Position numbers and translations under genes: made by a program. A stretch of 7,596 nt of DNA from an uncultured Campylobacter sp. Its GTDB lineage: Bacteria > Actinomycetota > Actinomycetes > Mycobacteriales > Mycobacteriaceae. The stretch covers positions 1-7,596 of the forward strand of contig CALTYW010000109.1 in NCBI GenBank assembly GCA_943913625.1, written 5' to 3'. Below are positions 2,913 through 7,596 of the stretch, in pieces (position 1 is the first letter of the stretch; every line of letters begins with the position of its first letter). The notes under the pieces are model-generated. The model was not told the origin of the DNA. It saw only the letters and a list, made by a program, of their open reading frames with translations, and ran no database searches.

Positions 2913-5894
2913 GTGCTGAAGCTGCTGATTGCACTTTGCGCCGCCACACTTCTTGCCCCGGTGCTGCTCCGGACCATTGGCCGCGCGGCGTTCGCGATCA
3001 TCGCTTTGGTTCCGCTCGGCGGCTTCATCTGGATCGTTTCACTGTTCCAGACCGGGAAGTTCAAAGAGGGCGGAGAGGTCCTCGCAACCTATGTCTGGAT
3101 GCCTTCGGCAAACCTCAACTTCGAGTTCCGGCTCGACGCGCTCGCCGGCTTATTCAGCCTGATCATCCTGGGCGTCGGCGCGCTGGTGCTGTTTTATTGC
3201 TGGGGGTATTTCGACTCGAACCCGCGCAGGTTAGCCAAGTTCGCCTGCGAGCTCACCATGTTCGCGACGGTCATGTACGGCCTGGTCATCTCGGACAACT
3301 TCCTGCTCATGTACGTGTTCTGGGAGTTGACGTCGGTGCTGTCGTACCTGCTGGTGTCGTACTACGGCGAGCGGGCGTCGTCGCGGCGCTCGGCTATGCA
3401 GGCGCTCATGGTCACCACGTTCGGCGGTTTGGCCATGCTGGTGGGCATCAACCTGTTGGGGTTCCAGACGGGCATTTGGCGGCTCAGCGAAATCTCCCAG
3501 TTCACCGACATCGAGCACACGCAGGCGATCTCCGCTGCAATCGTGCTGATCATGATGGGCGCGATGACGAAGTCCGCGCAAGCACCGTGGCACTTCTGGC
3601 TGCCCGGCGCAATGGCGGCACCGACTCCGGTGTCGGCGTACCTGCACTCGGCCGCGATGGTGAAGGCGGGCATCTACCTGGTTGCCCGCCTCGCCCCGGA
3701 CCTGTCGGCGGTGACCACATGGCACCTCGTGGTGCTGTCCACCGGCGGGTTCACCATGCTGCTGGGCGGTTGGATGGCGCTGAAGCAGCGCGACCTGAAG
3801 CTCATCCTCGCGTATGGCACTGTGAGCCAGCTCGGCTTCATCATAACGGTGATCGGCATCGGTTCACGTGAGGCGATGATGGCGGGCCTTGCCATCACAT
3901 TCGGCCACTCCCTTTTCAAGGCCGCGCTGTTCATGATCGTCGGCGCGATCGACCACACCACTGGCACGCGCGACATCCACGAGTTGTCGGGCCTGGGCCG
4001 CAAGCAGCCGTTGCTCGCTTGCCTAGCGACGATTTCTGCCGCCTCAATGGCCGGCATCCCACCCTTCTTCGGCTTCGTTGCCAAAGAGGCAGCGCTTGAA
4101 ACGGTGCTGCACGAGGAGCTACTCACCGGCATGCCGGGCAACATCACCCTGGTGGTGTTGGTGGCGGGCTCGATCCTCACCATGGCCTACTCGGTGTATT
4201 TCGTGCACGGCGCCTTTGCGACGAAGAAGTCGCAGGGCAACACCACCTCGGAAGCGGTGCGGGAGATGCACCACGTGGGGCCCACGCTGTGGCTTTCCCC
4301 CGCCGTGCTCACTGTGGGCACCATCGCGTTCGGCGTGTACCCGGCGCGGTTGTCGGATGCGATCAACCAGCACCTCGGTGTGCGCTTCCCCGACGTGGAG
4401 GCGGGCGAGCTGAAGCTTTGGCACGGCATCACCATCCCGCTCATCCTGACCGCCGTGATCATCGCGGCCGGCGCCATCATGTTCTGGCAGCGCGACCTGG
4501 TGAAGAAGGCGCAGTTCGAGCGCCCCGCGCTTGGCGACGCCAACGCGTTGTGGGACAACCTGCTAAAAACACTGCGTAACCTGTCGCTGCGCCTCACCGC
4601 CTCGACGCAGCGCGGTTCGCTGGTGATCAACCTGGCCATGATCTTCGCGGTGCTCATGGTGGTGCCGCTGGCGTACCTCATCCTGGGTGAGAACTCGACC
4701 GTGCGCATGATCGTGTGGGACAACGTGTGGCAAGGCCTGATCGTGATCGTCCTGGTGGGCATGGCGTTTTTCGCCACCATTCAGCGCAACCGCCTCTCCG
4801 GGGTGGTGATGGTCGGTTTGACCGGCTACTCCCAGGCCATGATTTTCGCCCTGCACGGCGCGCCTGACTTGGCGCTGACACAGGCGCTGGTGGAGACGAT
4901 CGTGATGGTCGTGTTCATGCTGGTGCTACGCAAGATGCCGACGGAGGTGGAACCGCGCACCGAGGACAACCGGCTGCGCGCCTGGCTCTCCATCGGCACG
5001 GGTGTGTCGGTGGTGACGGTGGCAATGGCCGCGATGTCCGCTCGCGTGGAGGAGCCGATCTCCACTGCCATGCCGGACCTGGCCTACGAGATCGGACACG
5101 GCCGCAACACCGTCAACGTGCTGCTGGTGGACCTGCGCGCGGCCGATACCTTCGGCGAGACACTCGTGCTGGTCATCGTGGCGACCGGCGTGGCCAGCCT
5201 GATCTTCGGCACCGGCAAGTTCGGCCGCGTCTCGCGCCGCCCGACGCTGAAGACGACGAAGCCGCGCTGGCTGGCGTCCGGTGTGCAGTCTGAGACTGCG
5301 CAGAACCGCTCGATCATGGTGAACGTGGTCACGCGCATTCTCTTCCCATCGATGATGCTGCTTTCGATGTTCTTCTTCTTCTCCGGACACAACGCCCCGG
5401 GCGGCGGGTTCGCCGGCGGACTCGTGGCTGCGCTGGCGTTGACGCTGCGCTACCTGGCCGGAGGACGCGAGGAAATCCAAGAGACGTTGCCGATCGACCC
5501 GGCGAAGCTGTTGGGCGCGGGCATCGTCATTTCGTCGACAGCTGCGGTATTCCCGATGTTCTTCGGGTACCCGCCACTGATGACGGATTACGTCACGGCG
5601 AAACTGCCGCTCGTCGGCGAGTTCGACATCCCGTCGGCGCTGGTGTTCGACGCAGGCGTGTACACCATCGTGATCGGACTGATCATGCACGTGCTCACCT
5701 CCATGGGCGCCTACCTCGATCGCGAGGAGGACACCCGCAAGGAGCGCGCCCGCGACCGCGCGCGTGAACTCCAAAAGAAGAACGAGCGTCGGCGCAGGCA
5801 ACAGTCGCAGGCGCGAAAGGACCGGTTTGATCAGAGGGTGGCTGTGAGTGGAAGTGGATCGTCGATAAGCAAAGTGCCCGGAGGTGAGCAGTAG
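2913..5894 (+). CDS. mrpA: Mrp-type Na+/H+ antiporter subunit A, fused A+B form
   Basis: This 993-residue membrane protein is the large subunit of the Mrp (Mnh) cation/proton antiporter, which exports Na+ in exchange for protons. Residues 65-430 form the NuoL-like proton-channel module. Key ionisable residues are Glu138 (WELTS), Lys220 (MTKSAQAPWHFWLP), His245 and Lys251 (HSAAMVKAG), Lys336 (GHSLFKAALF) and Lys391 (GFVAKE). Residues 600-770 are the MrpA C-terminal domain, with GAPDLALTQALVET (649-662) and NVLLVDLRAADTFGET (735-750). Residues 799-935 are a complete MrpB domain (SGHNAPGGGFAGGLVAA, 824-840). B. subtilis MrpA and MrpB are separate proteins of about 800 and 140 residues, so this is the fused 'group 2' type. 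The last 58 residues form a highly charged, Arg/Lys-rich cytoplasmic tail, likely helical. The GTG start has AAGGAGGG nine bases upstream. The neighbouring mrpC and mrpD rule out a respiratory complex I subunit. Confidence 0.95.
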   Translation: MLKLLIALCAATLLAPVLLRTIGRAAFAIIALVPLGGFIWIVSLFQTGKFKEGGEVLATYVWMPSANLNFEFRLDALAGLFSLIILGVGALVLFYCWGYFDSNPRRLAKFACELTMFATVMYGLVISDNFLLMYVFWELTSVLSYLLVSYYGERASSRRSAMQALMVTTFGGLAMLVGINLLGFQTGIWRLSEISQFTDIEHTQAISAAIVLIMMGAMTKSAQAPWHFWLPGAMAAPTPVSAYLHSAAMVKAGIYLVARLAPDLSAVTTWHLVVLSTGGFTMLLGGWMALKQRDLKLILAYGTVSQLGFIITVIGIGSREAMMAGLAITFGHSLFKAALFMIVGAIDHTTGTRDIHELSGLGRKQPLLACLATISAASMAGIPPFFGFVAKEAALETVLHEELLTGMPGNITLVVLVAGSILTMAYSVYFVHGAFATKKSQGNTTSEAVREMHHVGPTLWLSPAVLTVGTIAFGVYPARLSDAINQHLGVRFPDVEAGELKLWHGITIPLILTAVIIAAGAIMFWQRDLVKKAQFERPALGDANALWDNLLKTLRNLSLRLTASTQRGSLVINLAMIFAVLMVVPLAYLILGENSTVRMIVWDNVWQGLIVIVLVGMAFFATIQRNRLSGVVMVGLTGYSQAMIFALHGAPDLALTQALVETIVMVVFMLVLRKMPTEVEPRTEDNRLRAWLSIGTGVSVVTVAMAAMSARVEEPISTAMPDLAYEIGHGRNTVNVLLVDLRAADTFGETLVLVIVATGVASLIFGTGKFGRVSRRPTLKTTKPRWLASGVQSETAQNRSIMVNVVTRILFPSMMLLSMFFFFSGHNAPGGGFAGGLVAALALTLRYLAGGREEIQETLPIDPAKLLGAGIVISSTAAVFPMFFGYPPLMTDYVTAKLPLVGEFDIPSALVFDAGVYTIVIGLIMHVLTSMGAYLDREEDTRKERARDRARELQKKNERRRRQQSQARKDRFDQRVAVSGSGSSISKVPGGEQ

Positions 5895-6372
5895 ATGGAA
5901 GCGAACCTGTTCCTGCTAATTGGATCGGGCGCGCTGATCGCGTGCGGCGTGTACCTGATGCTGGACCGTGTGATGACGCGCATGATCATGGGCGTGCTGC
6001 TGATCGGCAACGGCGCGAACCTGCTTATCCTGCAATCCGGCGGGCAAGCCGGCGCACCGCCGATTCTCGGGCGCGACTCAGAGGCGGCGGCGGAGACTGC
6101 GGACCCGCTGGCGCAGGCGATGATCCTCACCGCGATTGTGATTTCAATGGCGATGACGGCGTTCATGCTCGCGCTGGCGTACAGGCAGTACCGCTACCGC
6201 ACCGACGACGTGATCGAGCGCGACGAGGAAGACCGCGCGATTGCGACGCGCAAGGCCAACCCCTCGGCCGCGCCGGACCACGACCGCTCCGACGATTCTT
6301 CGGGCAAGGCGAGCGCGAGCGGCGACAACTTCGGCCCGCAGTTGTTTGAGAAGCCGGTGAAGGAGGCGGACG

Positions 6373-6383
<11 letters not shown>
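5895..6383 (+). CDS. mrpC: Mrp-type Na+/H+ antiporter subunit C (NuoK-like)
   Basis: This 162-residue protein is the small NuoK-like subunit of the Mrp complex. It has three membrane helices, at about residues 4-21, 28-48 and 92-116. Family motifs are MIMGVLLIGNGANLLIL (31-47) and DPLAQAMILTAIVISMAMTA (89-108). From about residue 117 a soluble cytoplasmic tail of some 45 residues follows, first charged and then rich in Ser, Ala and Asp. B. subtilis MrpC is about 113 residues, so this tail accounts for the extra length. The ATG follows the mrpA stop codon directly. Its Shine-Dalgarno GGAGGTGA (5880-5887) lies inside the end of mrpA, so the two are probably translationally coupled. Confidence 0.93.

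Positions 6384-7596
<1,213 letters not shown>

Noticed and set aside
4926..5801. Long minus-strand ORF opposite mrpA (291 codons)
   Set aside because: Rich in His, Arg and Gln, as expected of antisense frames in GC-rich genes; no family similarity and an obvious real gene on the other strand.
2913..5894. NuoL of respiratory complex I
   Set aside because: The MrpA C-terminal domain, the fused MrpB domain and the following mrpC and mrpD identify an Mrp antiporter.

Overview
The window looks like a chromosomal segment from a high-GC Gram-positive bacterium, most likely Corynebacterium or a close relative. The clues are the high GC content, a LeuA-derived protein that resembles corynebacterial and mycobacterial LeuA, a GlxR-like operator half-pattern, a probable leaderless leader peptide, CIRCE elements arranged as in actinobacterial chaperonin promoters, and an Mrp antiporter operon of the fused A+B type. 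This is inferred from remembered family features; no database search was possible.

Layout. Positions 1-192 hold a control region with two tandem CIRCE (HrcA) operators. The better promoter here reads leftward, so a heat-shock gene, probably a chaperonin, is expected just beyond the left edge. Positions 193-1659 encode a cytoplasmic M20-family dipeptidase with all its metal-binding motifs, closed by a strong intrinsic terminator (1677-1703). Positions 1736-1923 form a compact regulatory leader. It has a good promoter with a GlxR/CRP-like palindrome between -35 and -10, a 22-codon GTG-initiated leader ORF starting at the predicted transcription start, and an 8-base segment inside that ORF (over a Leu-Leu codon pair) exactly complementary to the ribosome-binding site of the next gene. 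That gene (1924-2514) encodes a 196-residue protein resembling only the C-terminal linker and allosteric domain of 2-isopropylmalate synthase (LeuA), without the catalytic barrel.

A structured, gene-free interval (2515-2912) with a bulged hairpin, palindromes and a T-rich tract follows. Then comes a tightly packed Mrp (Mnh) cation/proton antiporter operon: mrpA with mrpB fused to its C-terminus (2913-5894), mrpC (5895-6383) and mrpD (6373 to the right edge, open). The three genes abut or overlap and each carries its own Shine-Dalgarno sequence, so they should be co-translated into one membrane complex. The remaining subunits (E, F, G) are expected beyond the right edge.

The most unusual part is 1736-2514: a free-standing LeuA-type regulatory domain behind what looks like a leader-peptide translational attenuator built around leucine codons. 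The antiporter operon and dipeptidase are ordinary housekeeping genes.
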